A stretch of DNA of 21,414 bases from JABJJH01 sp047631095 (lineage in GTDB: Bacteria > Pseudomonadota > Alphaproteobacteria > UBA8366 > GCA-2717185), in contig JBLHZD010000024.1 of assembly GCA_047631095.1 (NCBI GenBank), positions 1 to 21,414 on the forward strand. Reading direction: 5' to 3'. Below, piece by piece: positions 14,161 to 21,414 of this stretch. A program made the position numbers and the translations under genes. How positions within the stretch are numbered: the first letter of the stretch is position 1; every line of letters starts with the position of its first letter. The notes under the pieces were generated by a model. The model ran no database searches, was not told the DNA's origin, and saw only the letters and a program-made list of their open reading frames with translations.

Positions 14161-14628
14161 CTAGTCCGGCTGGTTGGCTTCCGCTTGCTTTTCCCAACCG
14201 CCCGTCTCGCCCTGCCGCCAATAGGTTAGGTGATGAGACTCGTCGAGATATTGCTTCCAGCGCGTTCGCGCCGCCGCGACGGCGTCCGCCGCACCACCGT
14301 CAAATATTTCGCAACACAAATCGAATTTACTCAAAGTTTGTGATCCCGCGCCATCGGTCAAAAAAAGCACCGTCGCCTCATTTGGGTTCTCATCGACCGC
14401 CGTTAACCATACAGGGTGGCTTGTCGGATCAGCATCTCCCGTTGAGCCATGGGGCAGGAAAGACTCTTTGGAATACGTCCAAAGCAACCCGTTCAGAGAT
14501 TCAATTCTTTCCTCAGACCGGGCCAAGACGACAGCGCGCCAGCCACGCGCCAGCGTCCGCTCCAGTAGTTGCGGTAGCGCTGATTCAAGCGTTAATTGCT
14601 GCAAATGATAAAATCGAATTTCCGTCAC
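14161..14628 (-). CDS. holC: DNA polymerase III chi subunit
   Basis: Clamp-loader accessory subunit that links the replicase to single-stranded-DNA-binding protein. The protein has 155 residues, near the family norm. Recognisable features are TEIRFYHLQ at the N-terminus, ERTLARGWRAVVLARSEER, the LLWTYSKESFLPHG segment (about 48-61) and NEATVLFLTDG. The start is GTG 14628; an in-frame TAA lies ten codons upstream and no ATG fits. An AAAGGGAGGG Shine-Dalgarno (14648-14657) is unusually far away (19 nt), with a perfect palindrome between it and the GTG. It lies 54 bp after pepA and before ndk. This pepA-holC-ndk order is common in alphaproteobacteria. Confidence 0.92.
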   Translation of the reverse strand: MTEIRFYHLQQLTLESALPQLLERTLARGWRAVVLARSEERIESLNGLLWTYSKESFLPHGSTGDADPTSHPVWLTAVDENPNEATVLFLTDGAGSQTLSKFDLCCEIFDGGAADAVAAARTRWKQYLDESHHLTYWRQGETGGWEKQAEANQPD

Positions 14629-14634
14629 GATTTT

Positions 14635-14657
14635 GTGGCGCGCGCCACCCTCCCTTT
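14635..14657 (-). promoter_or_regulatory. Distant Shine-Dalgarno and 14-bp palindrome before holC
   Basis: The perfect palindrome GTGGCGCGCGCCAC (14635-14648) sits directly after AAAGGGAGGG (14648-14657) and 6 nt before the GTG start. If it folds as a 5-bp stem with a GCGC loop, it would shorten the effective distance between the Shine-Dalgarno and the start. The role is inferred. Confidence 0.5.
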
Positions 14658-14682
14658 AATACTGTGACAGCAAAGTTCACAC

Positions 14683-16170
14683 TTATTCGTAATAATCGCG
14701 AACAAATCGATCCAGCAAACGAACGCCATACCCTGTGCCGCCTTTCGGCGTCGTCGGCGTGTCCTTATGCGACCATGCCATACCAGCAATATCGAGATGC
14801 GCCCAAGGAGTATCATTCACAAAACGCTGCAGGAATTGCGCCGCGGTAATTGATCCCGCAGCCCGACCGCCAATATTTTTCATATCCGCCACCGGACAAT
14901 CCAACATCTTGTCATAAGCCTTGTCCAAGGGCAGTCGCCATACTTTCTCGCCTGACGCTCGACCAGCGCTCGTTAATTGATCCGACAATTCGTCATTATT
15001 GGAGAATAGCCCCGCATGCTCGTGTCCCAAACCGACGATAATCGCACCGGTCAGAGTCGCCAGATCCACCATGAATTGCGGTTTAAAACGTTCTTGCGTG
15101 TACCAGAGCGCATCCGCCAGAACGAGCCGCCCTTCCGCATCCGTATTGATCACTTCAATCGTCTGCCCCGACATCGACGTCACGATATCGCCCGGCCTTT
15201 GCGCGCGGCCATCTGGCATATTCTCCACCAAACCGATAACGCCAATAACATTTACTTTCGCCTTACGGCCCGCCAACGCCTTCATAAGACCGGTGACGGC
15301 GCCAGCGCCGCCCATATCCCACTTCATTTCCTCCATACCAGCGCCCGGTTTCAGCGAAATTCCACCGGTGTCAAAGGTAACGCCTTTGCCAACAAATGCG
15401 ACAGGTTGCTTGGATTTAGCGGCGCCGTCCCATCGCATAACCGCAAGTTGGCTTTCCTTCTCGGATCCCCGGCCAACCGCTAAAAGCGTCTCCATCCCCA
15501 ATTTCGCCATTTGTTTTTCGCCCAGCACCTCGACCTTCACACCCAGTTTGGTCAACGCCTTTGCTTCTTTGGCGAATGTTTTGGGATACAAATCGTTCGG
15601 AGGCATAGAAACCAGGTCGCGTGTCATAAAGACTCCCTCAGCGATTTTTTCCAGCTCCTGAAACGCCTTGCGCGCTCGACCGGCGCCCTTAACGCGTAAT
15701 ATCAAAGCACGGAGCGTCGGTTTTCGATCTGACGCCTCTTTCGTCCGGTATCGATCAAACCGATAGCTCGCTAATTGTGCGCCATAGGCGATTTTGGATG
15801 CGATAGCGGAAAAATCATCCCCACCATCTTCTACGTAAATATGGGCCATCGTCTCACCGACCTTATTCATATGTGACAAAATTCGACCGCCCAGGTTTTC
15901 GCATTCCAATTCACTCAATCCATCCCCCATACCAATCAGCAGGATGCGCGAATTCTCAAGACCTGCAGGCGCAAGCACCTCCAGCGATTGGCCTTCCTTC
16001 CCTGAAAACCGACTGGCGGAAACGGCTCTGGACAATAGGCCTGTCGTTGCGTCGTCCATATCCAGCGCCGTCGCGGACAATTTTCGCTTAGATCCGACGC
16101 TAACCACGAGGGCGCCACTTTTGGGCGCGCCTGATTTCGATGGAGACAGCTCTGCAAACGTAATTTTCAT
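14683..16170 (-). CDS. pepA: Leucyl (cytosol) aminopeptidase, M17 family
   Basis: Two-metal hexameric aminopeptidase that releases N-terminal residues from peptides; some PepA proteins also bind DNA. It has 495 residues from the ATG at 16170. All catalytic and metal residues are present: K262, D267 and K274 (GKGVTFDTGGISLKPG), D285, and D344, E346 and R348 in the M17 signature NTDAEGRL. These line up with bovine lens aminopeptidase at a constant offset of 12. The N-terminal macro-like domain spans about 1-165. The start is fixed by AGGGAG six nt upstream; the longer reading to 16341 adds 57 unrelated residues. It is divergent from lptF, with 257 bp between the starts, and precedes holC. Confidence 0.97.
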   Translation of the reverse strand: MKITFAELSPSKSGAPKSGALVVSVGSKRKLSATALDMDDATTGLLSRAVSASRFSGKEGQSLEVLAPAGLENSRILLIGMGDGLSELECENLGGRILSHMNKVGETMAHIYVEDGGDDFSAIASKIAYGAQLASYRFDRYRTKEASDRKPTLRALILRVKGAGRARKAFQELEKIAEGVFMTRDLVSMPPNDLYPKTFAKEAKALTKLGVKVEVLGEKQMAKLGMETLLAVGRGSEKESQLAVMRWDGAAKSKQPVAFVGKGVTFDTGGISLKPGAGMEEMKWDMGGAGAVTGLMKALAGRKAKVNVIGVIGLVENMPDGRAQRPGDIVTSMSGQTIEVINTDAEGRLVLADALWYTQERFKPQFMVDLATLTGAIIVGLGHEHAGLFSNNDELSDQLTSAGRASGEKVWRLPLDKAYDKMLDCPVADMKNIGGRAAGSITAAQFLQRFVNDTPWAHLDIAGMAWSHKDTPTTPKGGTGYGVRLLDRFVRDYYE

Positions 16171-16176
16171 GAAATT

Positions 16177-16182
16177 CTCCCT
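16177..16182 (-). promoter_or_regulatory. Shine-Dalgarno fixing the pepA start
   Basis: AGGGAG on the minus strand lies 6 nt before the ATG at 16170. It decides between this start and a longer in-frame reading that begins at 16341. Confidence 0.75.
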
Positions 16183-16249
16183 GCTGAATTTTAACGATTT
16201 ACAGACTGGCGAAGTCTTTGTCGTTACTTCCAAATATTGCGCGAAATGC

Positions 16250-16266
16250 GTACAGGGACTGTACAG
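16250..16266. repeat. GTACAG inverted/direct repeat, possible operator
   Basis: GTACAG (16250-16255), a 3-bp spacer and CTGTAC (16259-16264) form a perfect inverted repeat. CTGTACAG (16259-16266) is itself a palindrome, so GTACAG recurs 11 bp on, about one helical turn. It lies between two divergent genes, 80 bp from pepA and 162 bp from lptF. Confidence 0.45.
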
Positions 16267-16427
16267 CGACTCTCGAAAAAGGAAAACCCACCCAAGCGCA
16301 ATGTCCAAGGCGCAATGCCCAACAGTCCCATGGATCGCCAAACCTCAAAGACTCGTGATCTCATTTTTGAAAAAGTTATGGAATATCAAGAAATTCCAGA
16401 GTATTACTCCATTAAATTCTATGAAAA

Positions 16428-17561
16428 ATGGCGATGGATCATTTAACGAAATATATTGTAAAGCAAATTGCGGGCGTCACGTTGTTCGTCACCGTAATTC
16501 TTTGCTTGGCCATCTGGCTTACACAGTCTTTGAGACTGGTTGATCTGATCGTGAACCGAGGGTTGCCTTTAACGACCTTCGCGTTTATGGCCTCGCTTCT
16601 GATACCCCGATTCCTGGTGATCGTCTTGCCAATCGCCGTTTTCAGCGCAACGCTTTATACTTATAACCGGCTCATATCAGACAGTGAGCTGGTGGTGATG
16701 CGCGCCGCGGGGCTAACAGCTTCTACTCTCGCTAAACCTGGAATGATCGTCGCCGGCGCCATTACAATCATCGTCGCAACCTTGCAGCTTTATTTTTTGC
16801 CGTTGTCCTATCGCGAATTCAAGGATCTGCAGTTCACCATCCGCAACGACTTTGGCTCCATCCTCATACAAGAAGGCAGCTTCAACACCTTGAGCGACGG
16901 CATAACAGTCTTCATTCGGGAACGAGGCTCCAAAGGAGCGCTTAAAGGCATTTTTGTCCACGACAACCGTGATCGAGCGCGCCCAGTTACGATGATGGCG
17001 GAAAGCGGCGCCATCGTGCGTAGTGAAACCGGTCCCCGCGTTATCCTCATCAATGGCAACCGGCAACAAGTCGATCGCAACGGCGGCAAATTGTCCCTCC
17101 TGTATTTTGATCAATACACAGTCGAGATAAACGCGAGTGACGCGGATGTCGCGGGGCGCCGTCGTGAACCTCGCGAGCGCTATATTCACGAACTTTTGAA
17201 CCCACAGGATTTGGATGGCGACGACCACTACGGCCGAAAGCTTGCTGCAGAAGGACATGCCCGGTTGAGCAGCTTGTTTTTGCCGCTCAGCTATAGCCTG
17301 ATTGGAATGTCGTTCATGTTATCCGGCGTCTTTGACCGGCGCGGCCAATCGAAATCGCTCTATGGCGCCATTGCAGTGGTGACCTTAATCGTTGTCAGCC
17401 AAATCAGTGCTCAAAACATGGCGACCCAAATTCCAGCGATGATCGCCGCCATGTACTTCGCCGCAATTGCGCCCTTGTTTGCTGGGTTTTATGTCATCGC
17501 TGGCCCTCAGCGACGTCGGTTTATCCCCAAAGGCCCTGAAGCGCCGGCGACGGTCACATAG
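16428..17561 (+). CDS. lptF: LPS export ABC permease LptF
   Basis: Inner-membrane half of the LptB2FG extractor that pulls lipopolysaccharide from the inner membrane and hands it to LptC and LptA. The protein has 377 residues with the YjgP/YjgQ layout. Transmembrane helices lie at about 14-34, 52-76 and 103-125. A periplasmic beta-jellyroll domain follows at about 130-275, then helices at about 281-301, 309-330 and 336-358. The cytoplasmic coupling segment SDSELVVMRAAG (85-95), shared with LptG-type proteins, is present. Starts at 16428 and 16434 are both possible; neither has a good Shine-Dalgarno. lptG follows after 9 bp. LptB, LptC and LptA are not in the window. LptF is told from LptG mainly by gene order. 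Confidence 0.93.
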   Translation: MAMDHLTKYIVKQIAGVTLFVTVILCLAIWLTQSLRLVDLIVNRGLPLTTFAFMASLLIPRFLVIVLPIAVFSATLYTYNRLISDSELVVMRAAGLTASTLAKPGMIVAGAITIIVATLQLYFLPLSYREFKDLQFTIRNDFGSILIQEGSFNTLSDGITVFIRERGSKGALKGIFVHDNRDRARPVTMMAESGAIVRSETGPRVILINGNRQQVDRNGGKLSLLYFDQYTVEINASDADVAGRRREPRERYIHELLNPQDLDGDDHYGRKLAAEGHARLSSLFLPLSYSLIGMSFMLSGVFDRRGQSKSLYGAIAVVTLIVVSQISAQNMATQIPAMIAAMYFAAIAPLFAGFYVIAGPQRRRFIPKGPEAPATVT

Positions 17562-17570
17562 GCGTTTTAT

Positions 17571-18665
17571 ATGCAAATATCCAGCACCCTTTCAAGCTAC
17601 ATCGCGCGCCAGTTCGCGCTTTGGATTACCTATGTTTTCCTGGCCCTGGTCAGCATCATAACGCTTTTTGATAGTATAGAGATGATGCGCCGCGCTTCAG
17701 GCAAGGCGGATGTTGGTTTGGGCATCGTCATTTCCATGTCATTGTTAAAGCTGCCACATTTGGTCCAGCAAACCATGCCGTTTTGCATCCTTTTCGCCGC
17801 AACGATGGCGTTTTGGCGTCTCGCTCGATCCAACGAACTGGTTGTCGTCAGGGCCGCCGGCATTTCCGCCTGGCATTTTCTCTTTCCCGCTATCGGCGTC
17901 GCCATGGCGACGGGAATCCTGCTTGTGACCCTCTTCAACCCATTCGCCTCGGTCATGTTGTCAAAATTCGAACAACTCGAATCTCAATATTTGAAACGCT
18001 CAACCAGCCTGCTTTCGGTTTCCAAAACCGGATTGTGGCTCCGTCAGGCCAATGAAACCGGACAATCCGTCATCCACGCGGCGCGCGTTTCCCAACAAAA
18101 CGTCGAGCTTGGCGACGTCATTATCTTTTTATTCGAAGATGATGATAAATTTCGTGGTCGCATCGACGCAGAATCCGCCAAACTTCGCCCCGGGTTTTGG
18201 GATATCCAAAACGCCTGGATCACGGCGCCCAACAAAGTCGCCCAGTTTAAAAAATCCTACAGGATCGACACAGACCTGACCGAGAACAAAATTCTCGACA
18301 GTTTCGCGTCGCCGCAAACCATGTCGTTTTGGGATTTACCCGGATTTATTGAGACCCTCGAATCCGCCGGGTTTTCTGGTCACCGCCATAAACTCTACTG
18401 GCATTCGTTACTGGCGAGCCCTTTCCTTCTTGGCGCCATGGTTTTGATCGCCGCAATATTTTCGCTGCGCATCACGCGGCGCAGCAGCGCTTCCGTCGCC
18501 GTGACGGGCGCTGTGTTTTGCGGGTTCATTTTGTATTTTTTCACCGACATTATTTATGCACTCGGACTATCGTCAAGCATTCCTGTCATGCTCGCCGCCT
18601 GGACGCCGGCAGGCGTCAGTATCCTGCTGGGTCTTTCTGTCCTTTTTCACATAGAGGACGGATGA
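17571..18665 (+). CDS. lptG: LPS export ABC permease LptG
   Basis: Partner permease of LptF in the inner-membrane lipopolysaccharide extractor. The protein has 364 residues. Helices lie at about 14-34, 52-80 and 102-124, a periplasmic beta-rich domain at about 130-270, and helices at about 281-299, 308-330 and 338-358. The coupling segment SNELVVVRAAGIS (87-99) matches the equivalent stretch of LptF. Its last bases overlap the ATG of lptD (ATGA at 18662-18665), so translation is probably coupled. The ATG at 17571 is 9 bp after the lptF stop, with only a weak ribosome-binding site. Confidence 0.94.
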   Translation: MQISSTLSSYIARQFALWITYVFLALVSIITLFDSIEMMRRASGKADVGLGIVISMSLLKLPHLVQQTMPFCILFAATMAFWRLARSNELVVVRAAGISAWHFLFPAIGVAMATGILLVTLFNPFASVMLSKFEQLESQYLKRSTSLLSVSKTGLWLRQANETGQSVIHAARVSQQNVELGDVIIFLFEDDDKFRGRIDAESAKLRPGFWDIQNAWITAPNKVAQFKKSYRIDTDLTENKILDSFASPQTMSFWDLPGFIETLESAGFSGHRHKLYWHSLLASPFLLGAMVLIAAIFSLRITRRSSASVAVTGAVFCGFILYFFTDIIYALGLSSSIPVMLAAWTPAGVSILLGLSVLFHIEDG

Positions 18666-20908
18666 CGATGGCGGACAATTATCTGTTCAAAGCACTTCGT
18701 TCGACCAGACCAGGGCAATCGAACCCTCGTCAAACGGTCTGGAATCTCGCCTCGGTTTTCTTTTGCGCCAGCCTGGTTCTTTCTTGCCTCAGTTTTACGG
18801 CGACCCCAACCATTGCGCAGAAATTTGAAGGATCTGGCCCTGCCCTCATCCGAGCGGACGAAATGACCCATAACGACGCCCTGGGCGTTGTGACCGCCAG
18901 CGGGCGCGTCGAGATTTCCCAAGGCGACCGCGTTTTGTTCGCCGACACCGTAAATTACCACCAGCGGACCAATACGGTCAGCGCATCAGGCCATGTCGTT
19001 TTGATGGAGCCTACGGGCGACACCATGTTCGCCGACTACATGGAGCTGACCAATGATCTTCGCGACGGCGTCATCAAAGGCATTCGAATTCTACTTGCCG
19101 ATGACAGTAAATTCGCCGCGGTTTCCGCACGGCGCCACAACGGTGATCGGACGAGCTTAACCCAAGCCGTCTATTCGCCGTGCAAAATTTGTGAAGAAAA
19201 CCCGGATTCCAAGCCACTATGGCGAATTAAGGCGTCCCGCATCGTTCACGATCAATCCGCGCGCGAAATCAGATACAAAAACGCAACACTCGAAATGTTC
19301 GGAATCCCCGTCGCGTATACCCCCTATTTTGTTCACCCTGATCCGACTGTGGACCGAAAGAGTGGGTTCCTGACGCCCTCGTTTGGAACAAGCGGTAATA
19401 CCGGCGCCTTTCTGCAAACGCCCTATTACTGGGCGATAGACAAAAGCCAGGACGCAACATTTTCGCCCATTTACACCCGTGACGAAGGCCTCGTTTTCTC
19501 AGGCGAGTATCGACGCCGTTTCGACCGTGGATTTTTCGAAATATCCGGCAGTCTGGCTGAAGCCGACAGACGGATCGGCGACGCCGCCGTTCAGGTGGTG
19601 CGTGAAAACGAAATTCGAGGGCACTTATTCAGCGCCGCGCGGTACGATATAGACGATATCTGGCGCACCGGATACGACTTTCGGCGGTCCTCCGACCGCA
19701 GTTACCTGGATCGGTTCGATTTTTTCGAACGCCCCAGTAACTCAATGGAATCAAATGCGTTTGTCGAAGGCTTTTGGGGGCGCAATTACGCAGCAGCCAA
19801 CGCCTACGCCTACCAGGATTTACGCAGCGGACAGCGCCCAAACACACCCGTCGTTTTACCCATGTTTGACTATAACTATATCGCTCAACCCAACGCGATC
19901 GGGGGCCGTTTCAGTACCGACGCCAATTTCAGGTCGCTATACCGCGGTGATGCGGCGGATTCTCAAAGAATTTCGGTCAAGTCAGGCTATAGCCTTCCGG
20001 TGACGTCAGACCTCGGATTCGTCACAACGTTATCCGCCAGTCTTCAAACCGATTTATACTATGTCGATCAAGAGCCCGGCGCCTTGGACGATGGATTTAC
20101 AGGGCGTGTTTTCCCACAAATATCAGCGGATTGGCGCTATCCCTTTGTCCGTGAAAAAGGGGCATTCCGGCAATTGATCGAACCCGTGGCCGCCATCATT
20201 GTGTCGCCCAACGGCTCAAACCCTGTTGAAATCCCAGGCGAAGACAGCGTGGTCGTGGAAATCGATGACACCAATCTGTTTAGTGTGGACCGCTTTCCCG
20301 GCATTGACCGGGTCGAAAGCGGACAACGCATTGTTTATGGCCTGAATTTTGGCGTATTCGGCGATGAAGGTCATCGAACGACCGCCTTTATCGGACAAAG
20401 TTACCGTATCCATGCTGACGATAAACTCGCCAATGAAGTCGGTATTGAACGCCATTTGTCCGACGTCGTGGGACGCGTTCAGCTAGAGCCAAACGAGTAT
20501 GTCAGTTTGTTATACCGTTTCCGAATAGCGGCGACGGATTTGGAATGGAAACGAAATGAAGTTGGTTTCCACGTTGGCGCCAATATAATGCGATTAACGG
20601 GCGACTATATTTATATCGACGATGACCCCAGCAACGCCGGATTGGCGGAGCGTGAAGAACTTCGGTTGTCGATGACAAGTCAATTTCATGAAAACTGGCA
20701 ATTAGCGTTATCCACTCGGCGCGACTTGACGGCGCAGGGCGGGACGCTTTCCACCGGCGCGTCCTTAATTTATGAAGATGAGTGTTTTATATTCTCGACG
20801 ATTGCGCAACGGAGCTTTACCCGTGACGCGGAGCTGGAGCCAACAGACAGCCTTGTCTTTCGGCTTACCTTCAAACACCTTGGGGAGGTGGAAACATCCG
20901 CTAAATGA
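18662..20908 (+). CDS. lptD: LPS-assembly outer-membrane protein LptD
   Basis: Outer-membrane barrel that inserts lipopolysaccharide into the outer leaflet, normally plugged by the lipoprotein LptE (not in the window). It has 748 residues from the ATG at 18662, which overlaps the lptG stop. AGAGG at 18653-18657 is 4 nt from this ATG and 10 nt from an alternative at 18668. A long positively charged N-region leads to a signal peptide ending near TIAQ-KFEGSG. The LptA-like beta-jellyroll follows (about 60-160; SGRVEISQGDRVLFAD and SGHVVLMEPTGDTMFAD repeats). The barrel has amphipathic strands rich in aromatic residues to the end. Mature cysteines are C174 and C177 (SPCKICEEN) and C708 (YEDECFIFS). 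E. coli has four, so the disulfide scheme differs. A longer open reading from 18518 lies within lptG and is rejected. Confidence 0.95.
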   Translation: MTMADNYLFKALRSTRPGQSNPRQTVWNLASVFFCASLVLSCLSFTATPTIAQKFEGSGPALIRADEMTHNDALGVVTASGRVEISQGDRVLFADTVNYHQRTNTVSASGHVVLMEPTGDTMFADYMELTNDLRDGVIKGIRILLADDSKFAAVSARRHNGDRTSLTQAVYSPCKICEENPDSKPLWRIKASRIVHDQSAREIRYKNATLEMFGIPVAYTPYFVHPDPTVDRKSGFLTPSFGTSGNTGAFLQTPYYWAIDKSQDATFSPIYTRDEGLVFSGEYRRRFDRGFFEISGSLAEADRRIGDAAVQVVRENEIRGHLFSAARYDIDDIWRTGYDFRRSSDRSYLDRFDFFERPSNSMESNAFVEGFWGRNYAAANAYAYQDLRSGQRPNTPVVLPMFDYNYIAQPNAIGGRFSTDANFRSLYRGDAADSQRISVKSGYSLPVTSDLGFVTTLSASLQTDLYYVDQEPGALDDGFTGRVFPQISADWRYPFVREKGAFRQLIEPVAAIIVSPNGSNPVEIPGEDSVVVEIDDTNLFSVDRFPGIDRVESGQRIVYGLNFGVFGDEGHRTTAFIGQSYRIHADDKLANEVGIERHLSDVVGRVQLEPNEYVSLLYRFRIAATDLEWKRNEVGFHVGANIMRLTGDYIYIDDDPSNAGLAEREELRLSMTSQFHENWQLALSTRRDLTAQGGTLSTGASLIYEDECFIFSTIAQRSFTRDAELEPTDSLVFRLTFKHLGEVETSAK

Positions 20909-21414
20909 TGGAGATCATGAAAACGACCCGCTTTAAAATTATCGCTGTGTTGGGAACGCTTGTTTTGGTCGTCGCCATCGCGAACGCCCCTAACGCCGCC
21001 GCGCAAAATGTATTGCGCATCGCCGCAGTTGTGAATGACCGAATAGTATCGGCGCTCGATGTTGTAGAGCGAATGCGTTTGGTTATGGTGACATCAAGGT
21101 TGCCTAATACGCCTGAAGCTCGAAAAAAACTCGCACCCCAGATAATTCGTAGCCTGGTCGACGAACAAATTCAGCTACAGGAAGCTTCGCAACAAAATGT
21201 AAAAGTTAGCAAACGGGACATCGACAGGCGAATTACTGTTCTGGAACAACAAAACAAAATGTCAGCCGGGCATCTGGAGAAAGAATTATCCGGCATGGGC
21301 GTTAATATTTCGACATTGCGAGACCAATTTGAGGCTCAAATTGCCTGGTCCAAAACCGTTACCCGACGCCTGCGCCAAGAAGCCCAAATAAACGCCGAAG
21401 ACATTGACGATGAA
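20905..21414 (+). CDS. surA: Periplasmic chaperone/peptidyl-prolyl isomerase SurA (5' part, cut by window end)
   Basis: The first 170 codons of a SurA-type chaperone, which escorts outer-membrane barrel proteins such as LptD. A signal peptide (KIIAVLGTLVLVVAIANA) precedes AAAQNVLRIAAVVNDRIVS, the classic start of the SurA N-terminal domain. Helices with LVDEQIQLQEASQ and ISTLRDQFEAQIAWSKTV follow. The parvulin domain, if present, lies beyond the window. ATG at 20905 overlaps the lptD stop (ATGA), with GGAGGTGG at 20884-20891. In-frame ATGs at 20908 and 20917 are alternatives. The reading frame is open to the last base. Confidence 0.9.
   Translation, partial: MMEIMKTTRFKIIAVLGTLVLVVAIANAPNAAAQNVLRIAAVVNDRIVSALDVVERMRLVMVTSRLPNTPEARKKLAPQIIRSLVDEQIQLQEASQQNVKVSKRDIDRRITVLEQQNKMSAGHLEKELSGMGVNISTLRDQFEAQIAWSKTVTRRLRQEAQINAEDIDDE

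Larger units (their letters stand above)
16171..16427. other. Divergent control region between pepA and lptF
   Basis: No gene is supported in these 257 bp. It contains the pepA ribosome-binding site and, near the middle, a GTACAG-type inverted and direct repeat (16250-16266). The lptF-proximal part is AT-rich (about 16360-16425) and suited to a promoter, but I could not choose a convincing -35/-10 pair. Confidence 0.5.

Noticed and set aside
14154..14849. 231-codon open frame on the plus strand
   Set aside because: It spans antisense holC, the holC-pepA gap and the pepA 3' end, with Pro/Arg/Ser-rich text and no domain.
14999..15661. 220-codon open frame on the plus strand
   Set aside because: Antisense to pepA, which has all M17 catalytic residues in the other strand.
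18518..18661. N-terminal extension of lptD
   Set aside because: It lies inside lptG coding sequence and places unrelated residues before the signal peptide; the ATG at 18662 overlaps the lptG stop and has an AGAGG site.

Overview
The window reads as ordinary chromosome of an alphaproteobacterium, probably a Rhodospirillales-like lineage. The evidence is the set of families and their order: an EipB/DUF1849 envelope protein, DNA polymerase IV with an N-terminal Cys-rich extension, an AspRS of the non-discriminating type, a pepA-holC-ndk gene string, and a divergent lptF-lptG-lptD-surA operon. Base composition and codon style look uniform throughout. I see no mobile element, CRISPR array, tRNA or rRNA. 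Placement below class level is inference.

Layout. 1-237: leader without a gene. 238-2395 (+): ROK-family sugar kinase and dinB, 4 bp apart. 2405-3265 (-): eipB, convergent with dinB. 3330-4295 (+): a glyoxylate/hydroxypyruvate reductase-like 2-hydroxyacid dehydrogenase, followed by a strong hairpin. 4474-5181 (+): a small soluble diguanylate cyclase with an intact I-site. 5239-8108 (-): aspS followed by an SPOR-domain lipoprotein. 8360-11778 (+): rnd, an enolase-superfamily (mandelate racemase subgroup) enzyme and a secreted M23 peptidase. 11790-13325 (-): Ppx/GppA phosphatase. 13512-16170 (-): pepA, holC and ndk, closed by a clear intrinsic terminator. 16428-21414 (+): lptF, lptG, lptD and the first 170 codons of surA.

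Functional themes. Much of the window serves the cell envelope. LptF and LptG are the membrane part of the lipopolysaccharide extractor, LptD is the outer-membrane exit port, and SurA is the chaperone that folds outer-membrane barrels including LptD. EipB, the SPOR lipoprotein and the M23 peptidase are periplasmic or peptidoglycan-related. A second theme is nucleic-acid and nucleotide upkeep: Pol IV, RNase D, AspRS, the Pol III chi subunit, nucleoside diphosphate kinase and exopolyphosphatase. Two metabolic enzymes (ROK kinase and MR-subgroup enzyme) lack visible pathway partners, so their substrates stay open.

I did not find a convincing undescribed system. The points worth a second look are small: the Cys-rich head on DinB, a perfect 14-bp palindrome between the Shine-Dalgarno and the GTG start of holC, a GTACAG element between pepA and lptF, a Cys-pair module in the SPOR lipoprotein, the reduced cysteine set of LptD, and an orphan enolase-superfamily enzyme with KxR in place of KxK. 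Several genes appear to use TTG or GTG starts.
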